Part shown: one piece after another, positions 34,723 through 43,817 of the stretch
Layout of the letters: every line of letters begins with the position of its first letter
Position numbering within the stretch: position 1 is the stretch's first letter
From: Dyadobacter sp. CY326
GTDB taxonomy: Bacteria > Bacteroidota > Bacteroidia > Cytophagales > Spirosomataceae
DNA length: 64,000 nt
NCBI RefSeq assembly: GCF_021390515.1
Contig: NZ_JAJUXI010000003.1
Span: 186,001 to 250,000 of the forward strand
Direction: 5' to 3'
Position numbers and translations under genes: made by a program
Notes under the pieces: model-generated
The model's input: the letters and a program-made list of their open reading frames with translations, nothing else
Database searches by the model: none
Told to the model about the DNA's origin: nothing

Positions 34723-36246
34723 TCATTTGTCCCAAAAAACAGGTGTCCCCAGTTCATCAGGACCCATCCGTGTGACTGCTTCTTTGTAATTCGCCTCATT
34801 AACAGACCGTTCACGAACCGGATACACTAGCCTGCGGATGAAATCTTTTACGGAAGGATCTTTGCCTGGATAATTGTTGACGGGCAAAACAGGAAAGCCG
34901 CTTCTGCGGAAATTGGTCCAGGCCTCTGAACCGTTCAGGAAGGAAGCAACCCAATATTGGGTGTTGATTTGCTCCAAAGCTTTTGCCGGATTGTAAGGCT
35001 GCGCCGCCAAATATGCATCCTGACTGGCTGTGTTGATCGTTGCAGCCACATCGTAAGTCGCCATTTGTGCCATGTGCGCTCTCACGCCTGCTTCGTAAAG
35101 CTCTTTCGCATTGCCCGTTGCCCAGCCGCGCTGAACCGCTTCCGCAAGCAAAAGGGAAGTTTGCGCATAAGTGATGAAAAATTCGGGCGCATCGATTTTC
35201 CCCAGCGTTTTGCGATTAATCTGCGAATATTTGAATGCAGAGCCGATTTTGCCAGGAAAGCCGGGTGCATTGGCAATGGTAGATTCGTTGTAACCATAAG
35301 GCATTCCTTCCTGGCTGGCAGGCGTTGTGTCCTCCGCGCCAGCGGTTGCAATCGGGTTGCCAGGTGTTTCGTATTTCACAGAAATGACCTTTAATCGTGG
35401 ATCATTGGTTGTTTTGAGATAATCAACAAATGCTTTTCCGAGATACACGTTGCCGCGTTCCGTGCCCTGGAAATAGTTGGCAAGCGGATGATTGAATGTG
35501 CTGTTAAACGCAATGAACGCATTGTCGGCATTAGAAGTCATTAGTCCGCCGTTCGCTGGGTCCACAGCTTTTGCGACAATCGACTTGGCCCGGTTGGGGT
35601 CCAGTTTGGAGTAACGCATGCCTGCTCGCAGCAATAATGAGTTTCCAAGCTTTTTCCATTGCGCAATGTTTCCCTTATAAAAAAGGTCACCGCCTTCAAT
35701 TGCCTTAGTTGCATCCAGACCCTTGGTTCCTTCTTCGAGTTCTTTCAGAATGTCATCGTAAATCAATTTTTGATCGTCGTATTTTGGCAGATTAATGCCT
35801 TCCAAAAAGCCTTTTCCAGCCTCGAAATAAGGCACGTCGCCATAAGTGTCCACCAAAACCATGAACACATATGACTTCCAGATGCGCGACATGTTGTACA
35901 AGTTTGACCTTGCGGGATTGTCTTTCGTTTGCGCGATAACAGTGGTCAGCAGGTTTACAGGGCCATTTTGCAAATACAGAGAATTAAAATTTGCATTTGA
36001 ATTCGGATCGGAAACCGCATTGTGATTGCCGCCTTCGAGCACGCCCGTGTAAGGCGTGTTGATCTGCTGCACAATCTGCAACTGGTAATTTTGCGTCGCG
36101 ATGGCCGAGCCAAACTGCGCATTGGAAAACAAATAAGCCGGATCGACGCTCGTGGCCTGAACCGGATTCTTGTTCACATCCTCAAAGCCCTTGTCGCAGG
36201 AGCAGACCGTGGCGAGAATGATTAGAAGTGGGAGTAGTTGTTTCAT
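34723..36246 (-). CDS. SusD/RagB-family outer-membrane lipoprotein
   Basis: This 507-residue lipoprotein begins at the ATG at 36246 with lipobox ATVCSC (Cys15 region); an earlier in-frame start adds 20 residues and is unlikely. It has the SusD helical-repeat layout: FEDVNKNPVQA at the N terminus, RIWKSYVFMVLVDTYGDVPYFEAGKG in the middle, and the usual C-terminal TNFRRSGFPVLP. SusD proteins bind the glycan at the cell surface and sit as a lid on the SusC barrel. It follows the STN-type SusC gene directly. Together with RraA and enolase genes downstream it forms the uptake part of the sigma/FecR operon. Confidence 0.92.
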   Translation of the reverse strand: MKQLLPLLIILATVCSCDKGFEDVNKNPVQATSVDPAYLFSNAQFGSAIATQNYQLQIVQQINTPYTGVLEGGNHNAVSDPNSNANFNSLYLQNGPVNLLTTVIAQTKDNPARSNLYNMSRIWKSYVFMVLVDTYGDVPYFEAGKGFLEGINLPKYDDQKLIYDDILKELEEGTKGLDATKAIEGGDLFYKGNIAQWKKLGNSLLLRAGMRYSKLDPNRAKSIVAKAVDPANGGLMTSNADNAFIAFNSTFNHPLANYFQGTERGNVYLGKAFVDYLKTTNDPRLKVISVKYETPGNPIATAGAEDTTPASQEGMPYGYNESTIANAPGFPGKIGSAFKYSQINRKTLGKIDAPEFFITYAQTSLLLAEAVQRGWATGNAKELYEAGVRAHMAQMATYDVAATINTASQDAYLAAQPYNPAKALEQINTQYWVASFLNGSEAWTNFRRSGFPVLPVNNYPGKDPSVKDFIRRLVYPVRERSVNEANYKEAVTRMGPDELGTPVFWDK

Positions 36247-36305
36247 TTTTAATGAGTGAATGAATGACCGGGTTTCCGGGCGATGAGTTGCTGGGTTTGA
36301 ATCCA

Positions 36306-39300
36306 TTATAGTTTGATATTTAGATTGAAACCGTAGCTGCGGGTTGTTGGCAGTGTGTGGGTTTCGATTCCTTGCAAATTGTCTGAGGCTGAAACTTGTG
36401 CTTCGGGGTCCAGATTATCGATGTATTTTTTGATCATTAATACATTGTTACACATGGCTGAAATGTTCAAACCTTTGATAAAAGTCTTGTCTTTCAGAAA
36501 CCGGGACAGATCGTAACCGATGGAAATCGTTCTCCACCTTACAAAAGCGCCGTTGTAAACAAATGGTGTGGCAATGTTTGTGCTTCGGTAAGCGGTGTAA
36601 AATTGCTGGGCTTCAACACGTTGCGCATTAGGCTCGCCTTCGGGCGTAACGCCTTCAAGCAAGACACCTCCTTCGCGACCCACGAGTGATGGTTTGGAAA
36701 GTCCTTCACGAAGGAAATTCAGGTTGGAGTTGGAAAGGATTTTGTTTCCGGCTTTGAAGTCTATCTGCGTTCCAATGCGCACGCCTTTGACATTAAGCGT
36801 GTTAACCCATGCGCCCACCCAGGTCGGAATGGCACTTCCGAACGTTGTTAAACTTCCTTGCTGCGGCAGACCGCCCGATGTGACGATGCGGCCCTGCGCG
36901 TCGCGCTTGTAATCGAAGCCGCGCAAAGAGGCGAGGGGCTTGCCCACTTCGTGCGAGACGATCCCGAAAAATTCGCCTGTTCCCACATCAAATCTTTGCT
37001 GGCCAGCTGCGAGTTCAAGCACTTTACTGATGTTGTAACTGCCGTTGAAGCTCGTCTCCCAGGTTATGGCGTCCGTCCTGACGGGCACGAATGTCAGCAG
37101 GAACTCAACGCCCTGGTTGCGCAGCTTGCCCACATTCACTTTGGTTTGGCTGAAACCGGACGTGTTCGAAATGTCTACATTCAGGATTTCATCAACGGTG
37201 TTTTTCCGGTAAAAAGAAACATCCAGATTCAGGCGGCTGTCAAAAGTCTTCATTTCCAACCCAACTTCCGTTTCCTTCACTTTCAATGGTCGCAGGTTCG
37301 CATTGGGAGCAACGGTTGAAGGCAAATTGCCCAGTGCAGTTCCATTGAATGGATTGGCATTAATTCCATAATAAAGGTTGTTGGAATAGGGATCTGTATC
37401 ACCGCCCACCTCTGCATAAGCAGCTCTTAACTTACCGTAATTGAGCCAGTTAGGCACATTGGCAAACGCCTGGCTAAACACAAAGCTGGCACTTACGGAC
37501 GGATATAGATAACTGTTTGACTCCGGATTTAATGTTGAAAACCAGTCGTTCCGGCCCGTTACATTGACGAACAAAAAGCCTTTGTAGGAAAATTCAGCTG
37601 CTCCGTAAATGGAGTTAACCTTCTTTTTACTGTAACCATAATTTGGATTTTTTACCTGACCATTGGCAATGGTGTAAAGGTCGCGCACGTAAAAATTCGT
37701 GACCGCAGTCGAAACATTGTCGCTGATCTGCTGCATCTGGTTTCCACCCAATGTAATGTCAATGCCAAAATCGCCGAATGTGCGGTTTGCACCGATCAGC
37801 ACGTCCAGGTTGCGCTCGCGAAAAGTGGCCACATCCTGATAATAGTAACCATTGAAACCTGTTGTAACGGCTCCAATTGACCGTGTTCCCGTCGGCCGGT
37901 TGTAATTATACGGCCTTGTAAAATAGTCCTGTCCAATGCGGCCTTGCACAAAAAGCCAGTCCGTGAAGTCATAGCGAACCGAAGTGTTGCCAAAGATCCG
38001 GTCGCGACGCACATTCTCAAATCGGTCATAAGCAACCCAGTATGGATTATTTCGGTTGGTAAAACGCGCGAGCGGCATTTCGTTGCCGTTTGCATCCTTC
38101 CGGTTTTTGAGCCACTCGGTGTTAATGCTGGTTGCAAGGGTGTAAATCGTCGTATTCGCATTCATATCCTGAATCCCGATCTGCGGCGGATTCTTGTTGT
38201 ATTCATTTGAATAATTGGCATTTAGCTGCGCCGAGAGCTTTGGTGAAAACTTGTAATTCAGACCCAGATTGAAGATTTTTTTATGATAATCGGAATTCGG
38301 CATGATCGCATTCGCATCCGTGTTGGCAAATGATAATCTGAAATTGCCCTTCTCATTTCCGCCCGAAAGCGCAACAGAGTTGGTGAAGCTTGTTCCGGTG
38401 CGGTAAAAGTTTTTGATGCGGTCCTTATTCGCCGAGTAAGGCTGTATGGAACCGTCAAACTGCGGCGTAGGAGCTCCGTCCAGTTTCTCACCAAATGCAA
38501 AGACGCCTGAACTTTGTGCCTCTGCCGTGGTCGTTGGGCGCTTTCCAAATTCTCCCTGCCCATATTCATATTGGAAATCCGTAAAATCCAATGCTTGCTG
38601 CGCCTGGATGTTGGAATTGATTTCAACGCCGATGCCAGTCGTTTTGCTTCCGCTTTTCGTCGTGATAATAATGGCGCCATCCTTTGCCCGGAAGCCGTAC
38701 AATGCAGCAGCAGCAGCGCCTTTCAAAACGGTCATGGATTCAATGTCATCCTGGTTAATGCTTTGCAAACCATCTCCCGCATCGGACGAACCGCCGGTTG
38801 GATTTCCAGTTCCATTTCCATTCGATCCACCCGCAGAAACGCTGCTGTTATTGATCGGAATGCCGTTTACAATGATCAAGGGTGAGTTATTTCCGCCAAA
38901 TGATGACTGACCGCGAATACGGATTTTCGTCGATCCGCCCGGTCCGCTCGCAGGCGGCGTTACATTCAAACCGGCAACTTTTCCTTGCAAGCTGTTGCCA
39001 AGATTTGTTGTTCTGTTGGTTGTAAGTTCCTCAGTGTTAACCGTCGCAGTGGAGTAGCCGAGCTTTTTTGCATCCCTTTTAATGCCCAATGCGGTAACCA
39101 CGACCATTTCCAGATTCCGGACATCCGGCTTCATCGTGAGATCATAAGTACTTTGGCTGCCAATGGTTACTTCCTCAGGCGAATATCCCACATAAGAAAA
39201 AATCAGAACACCACCCGCATCGGGAACGCTGAGCTGATACGCACCTTCCGCATTGGTCGCTGTGCCCACTTTCGTACTTTTCACAACAATGCTGACACCT

Positions 39301-39761
39301 GGCAGTGGCTGGCCTTTTTCGTCGGAAACTTTCCCGGAAATGGTGCGGTCCACTGCGGGATCATTCGTAACCGCCGGAATGGCGCTTGCCGGTTCAACAT
39401 TGCCTTTCAGGAGCACAACTTGCTTTCCTTCAATCTTATAAGAAATGTTAATAGGTCTGAAAAGCTGATCCAGGACGTCGGCCAATGGTTTTTCGACAGC
39501 ATTAATCGACACTTTTTGCTGAGAACGCAGCAGCGATGAGCTGTAAGTAAAACGAATCTGCGTCAGCTTGTTCAGCTTATTCAGCACGGCTTTGATTTCC
39601 TGGTTATTTACCTGAATGGTAACCTTTTGATTCAGAATATCCTGCGCATCTTTAACATGCGCAAGTGAGTGGCTGGAAAAGATAAAGGCAATTAATAGTT
39701 GGTAAAGTGATATGCTCAACACACTACAAATTTGCCTCGATAAGCGTCGCTGTTTTTTCAT
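36306..39761 (-). CDS. SusC/RagA-family TonB-linked outer-membrane protein with STN domain
   Basis: This 1151-residue protein has a signal peptide (about 1-38), then an STN domain (about 48-125: DILNQKVTIQVNNQEIKAVL) typical of transducers that contact FecR. A carboxypeptidase-D-like beta domain follows (about 140-215, TISGKVSDEKGQPLPGVSIV), then the plug (about 225-340) and the beta barrel to the C terminus. The presence of STN and the upstream ECF sigma/FecR pair mark it as a signal-transducing SusC: substrate binding should release the sigma factor. It starts 28 bases after the FecR stop. Its substrate is unknown, but the downstream enolase and RraA-like enzymes suggest sugar acids. Confidence 0.93.
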   Translation of the reverse strand: MKKQRRLSRQICSVLSISLYQLLIAFIFSSHSLAHVKDAQDILNQKVTIQVNNQEIKAVLNKLNKLTQIRFTYSSSLLRSQQKVSINAVEKPLADVLDQLFRPINISYKIEGKQVVLLKGNVEPASAIPAVTNDPAVDRTISGKVSDEKGQPLPGVSIVVKSTKVGTATNAEGAYQLSVPDAGGVLIFSYVGYSPEEVTIGSQSTYDLTMKPDVRNLEMVVVTALGIKRDAKKLGYSTATVNTEELTTNRTTNLGNSLQGKVAGLNVTPPASGPGGSTKIRIRGQSSFGGNNSPLIIVNGIPINNSSVSAGGSNGNGTGNPTGGSSDAGDGLQSINQDDIESMTVLKGAAAAALYGFRAKDGAIIITTKSGSKTTGIGVEINSNIQAQQALDFTDFQYEYGQGEFGKRPTTTAEAQSSGVFAFGEKLDGAPTPQFDGSIQPYSANKDRIKNFYRTGTSFTNSVALSGGNEKGNFRLSFANTDANAIMPNSDYHKKIFNLGLNYKFSPKLSAQLNANYSNEYNKNPPQIGIQDMNANTTIYTLATSINTEWLKNRKDANGNEMPLARFTNRNNPYWVAYDRFENVRRDRIFGNTSVRYDFTDWLFVQGRIGQDYFTRPYNYNRPTGTRSIGAVTTGFNGYYYQDVATFRERNLDVLIGANRTFGDFGIDITLGGNQMQQISDNVSTAVTNFYVRDLYTIANGQVKNPNYGYSKKKVNSIYGAAEFSYKGFLFVNVTGRNDWFSTLNPESNSYLYPSVSASFVFSQAFANVPNWLNYGKLRAAYAEVGGDTDPYSNNLYYGINANPFNGTALGNLPSTVAPNANLRPLKVKETEVGLEMKTFDSRLNLDVSFYRKNTVDEILNVDISNTSGFSQTKVNVGKLRNQGVEFLLTFVPVRTDAITWETSFNGSYNISKVLELAAGQQRFDVGTGEFFGIVSHEVGKPLASLRGFDYKRDAQGRIVTSGGLPQQGSLTTFGSAIPTWVGAWVNTLNVKGVRIGTQIDFKAGNKILSNSNLNFLREGLSKPSLVGREGGVLLEGVTPEGEPNAQRVEAQQFYTAYRSTNIATPFVYNGAFVRWRTISIGYDLSRFLKDKTFIKGLNISAMCNNVLMIKKYIDNLDPEAQVSASDNLQGIETHTLPTTRSYGFNLNIKL

Positions 39762-39789
39762 ACATGTAGTTGTTTTGTTTGTGATTGTT

Positions 39790-40899
39790 TTACTGAGTGC
39801 ACCCGCTGCTGCTGATTACAATGCGCCCGTCCACCATTTCGTAGCTGGCCCCGATGGCCTGACAAATGGCATTAATTCGCTGTTTGAGATTTTCATCGCT
39901 GAACTGAGCGGTGATATTGCATTGGGTAAGCGCGGCCGCATCGTAAACAATGCTGATGCCGTAGATTTCCTGCAAAGTCTTAAACACCTGCGATACAGGC
40001 TTGTCATCGAAGATCAGCTCTTTTTGATCCGACAATTCCGAAAGCAGTTGCCGGTCGATTACGATTCCCTTTTCAAGCCGGTTTTCTTTTCTGTTAAAAA
40101 CGGCCTGCTGATTTGGACTGAGCACGATAACGGCTACATTATGGTCAGGCTTCGTTTCGAGCCTCTCATATGCTGTTTTTGGGTAAACGGAAACGCGGCC
40201 GGTTTTTACAAGAACCATCACAGTGTTCTCTTTTTCCAGTGCCTTAACCCGAAAACTGGTGCCTAAAACCTTGGTGACTGTCTCATCGGTGTAAACTAAA
40301 AACGGCTTTTCAGGATTTTTCGCCACATCGAAAAAGGCTTCACCCGTAAGTGTGACCTTCCGCACTTTATTGGTAAACTTTTTGGGATAACGAATTGTGC
40401 TTCCGGCAGTTAATGTTGCAATGCTATTGTCACTTAGCAGCACTGTCATGTCATGCGTAGTGTGGTTTTCCCTGACAATCAGCACATCATTCGCTTCGAT
40501 ATCTGATTTGGCTGAGGTGGAAACAGCTCTATTATTCTGGTTTTTATAAAATGCAAGACCAAGTCCCGAAATCAGCACACAGATCGCGGCAATGCGCCAG
40601 ATCGGCTTGTTAATCACTTGTAAAATGCTGCTTGGTTTACCATTTTTCCGCAACTCTGCGAGACGCGCGATTTCCTGGATCTCCTGTTGCAGCATTGCCT
40701 CCGGCAGTTCGTCGCTGTATATTTCGTGCACGGCCGCCACAAGCTCCCTTGCCGCGTAAACGTCGGCTGATTTTTGCGGATTTGAAGCCAACCAGTTTAA
40801 CCAGAACGATGAAATTTCCGGTGTAGGTGCAATAACCCACGTGCGGAACATGTCATCTGTAGCCAGTTCTTCCACAGTTTGGAAGCGGTAATCCTTCAT
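39790..40899 (-). CDS. FecR-family anti-sigma/signal transducer
   Basis: This 369-residue protein has an N-terminal cytoplasmic part (about 1-85) with the FecR helical segment (WIAPTPEISSFWLNWLASNP), one transmembrane helix (about 96-112, WRIAAICVLISGLG) and a periplasmic FecR domain (about 150-260) with LSDNSIATLTAGSTIRYPKKF and VKALEKENTVMVLVKTGRV. The C-terminal STN-like piece (about 290-365, DKPVSQVFKTLQEIYGISI) may contact the SusC STN domain. FecR proteins restrain an ECF sigma until the outer-membrane transducer signals. It lies between the ECF sigma (110 bases upstream) and SusC. Confidence 0.92.
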   Translation of the reverse strand: MKDYRFQTVEELATDDMFRTWVIAPTPEISSFWLNWLASNPQKSADVYAARELVAAVHEIYSDELPEAMLQQEIQEIARLAELRKNGKPSSILQVINKPIWRIAAICVLISGLGLAFYKNQNNRAVSTSAKSDIEANDVLIVRENHTTHDMTVLLSDNSIATLTAGSTIRYPKKFTNKVRKVTLTGEAFFDVAKNPEKPFLVYTDETVTKVLGTSFRVKALEKENTVMVLVKTGRVSVYPKTAYERLETKPDHNVAVIVLSPNQQAVFNRKENRLEKGIVIDRQLLSELSDQKELIFDDKPVSQVFKTLQEIYGISIVYDAAALTQCNITAQFSDENLKQRINAICQAIGASYEMVDGRIVISSSGCTQ

Positions 40900-41009
40900 A
40901 ACAAAGCTGGTGTTTATTATGTATGTCAGCTTTTGTGTTAATTATAACCAAAAAAGTTAAAATATTTTTTGAAATAATTACATTCTGTGCTTTGGAAGCT
41001 GAAAGGGAT

Positions 41010-41624
41010 TTAAAAAAGCAAAGAAAACAGGAGTAAGGCCCACATGAATTCGGCTGGCGTCCAGATTTGCCTGATGTCCTTTAATGTGCGGTGGAGGAGA
41101 TTAGCGACACTTTGGCGGCCAAGTCCCATGATGTTTGCAATGTCCTCGTTGTCAAGGTTTTGATAAAAACGCAGATAGATGAGTTCTTGCTGCCGTTTCG
41201 AAAGCAATTTGATTATGCCTTTAATGCGACTCGTTTGAAAATGAGAATTTTCGTCTGCAATAATCTGTGATTCAATGGGCATGTCTTCACATGCTGAGTC
41301 GAATATGGCTTGTCCGGGCTCCTGAAAACGTTTTAGTTTGATGCTCTCTTTAATGAGTTTGTGTCGGAGCGCTTTTAGCAGATATGATTTTACAAAAGCA
41401 GTTTCTGAAAGGTTGTCGCGGCGTTCCCAGAGTTCGAGATAAAGCTCCTGAATGGCGTCGCGGATGAAGTCGGGGTCGGATGAGAATTTGGTGGCGTAGT
41501 TGTAAAGCCAGCGATAATGCACCTGTGCGAGCTGCCCCAGCGCTGCGGATTCGCCCGCTTTGAACCGCTGCCAAAGCCGGACATTGGCGTCAGAAACGAT
41601 CGATATGTTTTCTCCGCTTTCCAA
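41010..41624 (-). CDS. ECF RNA polymerase sigma factor of the FecR/SusC set
   Basis: This 204-residue sigma factor has region 2 (about 20-90: VHYRWLYNYATKFSSDPDF, IQELYLELWERR) and region 4 (about 130-190: LLSKRQQELIYLRFYQNLDNEDIANIMG, GRQSVANLLHRTLKDIRQ). The N terminus is set by a TTG at 41624, because an in-frame stop (TAG) lies three codons upstream and no ATG occurs in the first 100 residues. A hydrophobic stretch ends the protein (WALLLFSLLF), common in this Bacteroidota subclass. It directs transcription of the FecR/SusC/SusD operon. Confidence 0.9.
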   Translation of the reverse strand: MESGENISIVSDANVRLWQRFKAGESAALGQLAQVHYRWLYNYATKFSSDPDFIRDAIQELYLELWERRDNLSETAFVKSYLLKALRHKLIKESIKLKRFQEPGQAIFDSACEDMPIESQIIADENSHFQTSRIKGIIKLLSKRQQELIYLRFYQNLDNEDIANIMGLGRQSVANLLHRTLKDIRQIWTPAEFMWALLLFSLLF

Positions 41625-41747
41625 GTCCCGTTGCTATTGACAATGTTTAATTAATTCAATGAATTATGCTAATTAAAGCAAGCTGCAATTTTATTCTCCT
41701 TGTGCTTAATGTTTTTTAAATGAATTGGGGTTGAAAAAGACTTATAA

Positions 41748-41782
41748 CAAGCTGCCGGATGGTGAAGATTTCCGGCAGCTTG
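41748..41782 (-). terminator. Terminator of the dehydrogenase/cupredoxin gene
   Basis: A 12-base perfect stem (41748-41759 with 41771-41782, CAAGCTGCCGGA) around an 11-base loop lies 16 bases beyond the stop codon of the minus-strand gene. The minus strand continues into a T-rich stretch. Confidence 0.75.
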
Positions 41783-41797
41783 ATCGGGAGATGTTTC

Positions 41798-43795
41798 TTA
41801 TTTGGTAACCTTCAATTTTCCTTGCATCAATGTATAATGCCCTGGAAATGTGCACACATACTGATAGGTTCCTGGCTGCTTAGGCGCAATGAAATAGATG
41901 GATTCGGATTTTTCCGGTTCCACAATGTTGCTATGGAACAGCACGTCGCTCGTTTTAGGAACATAGCTCAATTCCGAGCCTTTCAAACCCAAATTGAGAC
42001 CAGCTTCACCGACAGCATTTGCCGTTCCGGGCTTGGTGATCACGAGGTTATGAAGCATGTCGTCGTTGTTGTTAAACACAATTTTGACGCGACTTCCGGC
42101 TTTCACCTGAACTTCCGCAATGTCGAATTTTAAACCGGGAACCGTTCCGATAGTGATCGTTTGATCAGGGCCATTGGTCCAGCTTGCGGGCATTTCAACC
42201 ACACGCTTTGCAGATGGCGCTGAATTCGCAGGTTCCGCAGCAGCTGTTGCTGTGTGCGCGCTGTGATCCATCGCGGCCGCTTTTACAGTCGTTGTGAAAG
42301 CCGATGCATTGACCGGATTACCCGAGGCAATCTCATTCAATGTGTAATAGCCGGTCGCGTGAAGCAATGGATTGCCGTCCGCGCCTTTTACACCGTCAGC
42401 CTTAATCTCGTGAATGTAACCCTTGCGCAGCAACGCAGGATCAAGCACCAAACGCACTTTAAGGCCATCTTCTGAAACAACAATTCCCTTCAAAGGCACT
42501 TCCTGCGTGTTAACGATCGGGCTTCCGTAAGTCTGATGATATTTATAAGTGAAACTGTTCAGTTTGTAAGCTTCCTGATCGGCAGCAGCTTTCTTATCAA
42601 CCGGGCTTGTGAATGTAATTTCAAAGCCATCGGGCATCGAGCGCACCGTTTTCATTTCAAAAGGCATTTTGCCAGTCCATACAAGGCGCTGGATGCCAAA
42701 TTCCTCTTTTCCGGTTGCAGACCAGCCACGGCTTGTTTGACCTACGAACATGGAACCATCAAGTCCCCATTCCATCCGCAAAATTCCGGACATAAATCCT
42801 TCACGGAACGGAAATACGGTTCCCTGCCACACGCCATTCACTTTTTCAAGATCCACACGCGTGATAATGCTGTGTCCCTGATCGCCTACGAACATTTGGC
42901 CTGCAAACGGTCCGAAAGTCCCGTTGGTAATATCTTCTTTGAAATCAGAAGTCGAGATTCCCACCAATGTGTGCGGGAACCAAACAGCAGGAGCTTTCAG
43001 GCCAGGCACTTTTTTAGCCACATCATAAAGCGGTTCGCCCGTGTTTGGAATGTCGGATGGCGTCAACTTCACAGGTGAGCCTTCTTCCTTGCTCCAACGC
43101 AGACCAGCCGGATTTCCCGCGAAATCACCTTTTTCCAGTTGCGTCATACGACCCGATCCAACCCAGTCGCCTTGGTTTTCAGTATAAAAAATGTCGCCTT
43201 TGTACGATCCAAAACCAGAAGGGGAGCGGAGACCCGTTGCATAAGGAGTCAGTTTTCCGTCTTCGCCCAATTTCAGCATCCAGCCTCTCCATTTAGATTG
43301 GCTCGCGCCGCGTCCAACCCAGTCCAGGTTAAGAGTTACGAGCAACTCTCCGTTCGGCATGGCAACCGGACCGTAAGAATATTGGTGATAATTGCCTGAT
43401 AATGGCCATTTTGTGAAAGAATCGTAAACGTCCGCGACGCCGTCATTGTTGGTGTCGGCCAGGCGCGTTACTTCGCCACGCTGTGAGATCAGGAAGTCTT
43501 TTCCACGATACAAAAGTCCCAATGGCTCGTGTAACCCGGACGCAAAACGGTGAAATGACGGTTTTCCATCGCCTTTGAGATATGGGTTTCCGATCATCCA
43601 AACCTCGCCGCGACGGGTTGTGGTGGCCAGTCTGCCGTCGGGAAGCACTTGCATGCCGCCCACTTCCATTTTAATGTTCTCGGGAATTGGAATGGTGATG
43701 ATCCTGTAATAATCATCTTCTTTGCCAGGTTTTGACTGTGCATACGCCGAGACACATCCAAGTGATATCAGGGTCGTTAGAATTATATTTTTCAT
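41798..43795 (-). CDS. Exported glucose/sorbosone-dehydrogenase-like protein fused to a blue-copper domain
   Basis: This 665-residue exported protein (signal peptide ending near AYAQ, residue 19) has a beta-propeller of the glucose/sorbosone dehydrogenase type (about 40-420) with GGMQVLPDGRLATTTRRGEVW, HEPLGLLYRGKDFLISQRGEV and GPVAMPNGELLVT. The C-terminal 120 residues form a cupredoxin: HNLV (His ligand) and YVCTFPGHYTLMQG, the C-x4-H-x3-M pattern of a type-1 copper site, as in auracyanin or azurin. The fusion would pass electrons from the propeller enzyme to copper. It lies 22 bases downstream of the PA14/DUF1080 gene on the same strand, divergent from a SusC/SusD pair, and is probably part of one sugar-oxidation system. 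Confidence 0.85.
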   Translation of the reverse strand: MKNIILTTLISLGCVSAYAQSKPGKEDDYYRIITIPIPENIKMEVGGMQVLPDGRLATTTRRGEVWMIGNPYLKGDGKPSFHRFASGLHEPLGLLYRGKDFLISQRGEVTRLADTNNDGVADVYDSFTKWPLSGNYHQYSYGPVAMPNGELLVTLNLDWVGRGASQSKWRGWMLKLGEDGKLTPYATGLRSPSGFGSYKGDIFYTENQGDWVGSGRMTQLEKGDFAGNPAGLRWSKEEGSPVKLTPSDIPNTGEPLYDVAKKVPGLKAPAVWFPHTLVGISTSDFKEDITNGTFGPFAGQMFVGDQGHSIITRVDLEKVNGVWQGTVFPFREGFMSGILRMEWGLDGSMFVGQTSRGWSATGKEEFGIQRLVWTGKMPFEMKTVRSMPDGFEITFTSPVDKKAAADQEAYKLNSFTYKYHQTYGSPIVNTQEVPLKGIVVSEDGLKVRLVLDPALLRKGYIHEIKADGVKGADGNPLLHATGYYTLNEIASGNPVNASAFTTTVKAAAMDHSAHTATAAAEPANSAPSAKRVVEMPASWTNGPDQTITIGTVPGLKFDIAEVQVKAGSRVKIVFNNNDDMLHNLVITKPGTANAVGEAGLNLGLKGSELSYVPKTSDVLFHSNIVEPEKSESIYFIAPKQPGTYQYVCTFPGHYTLMQGKLKVTK

Positions 43796-43817
43796 TGAAT
43801 GGAATCTAAGAATATTT

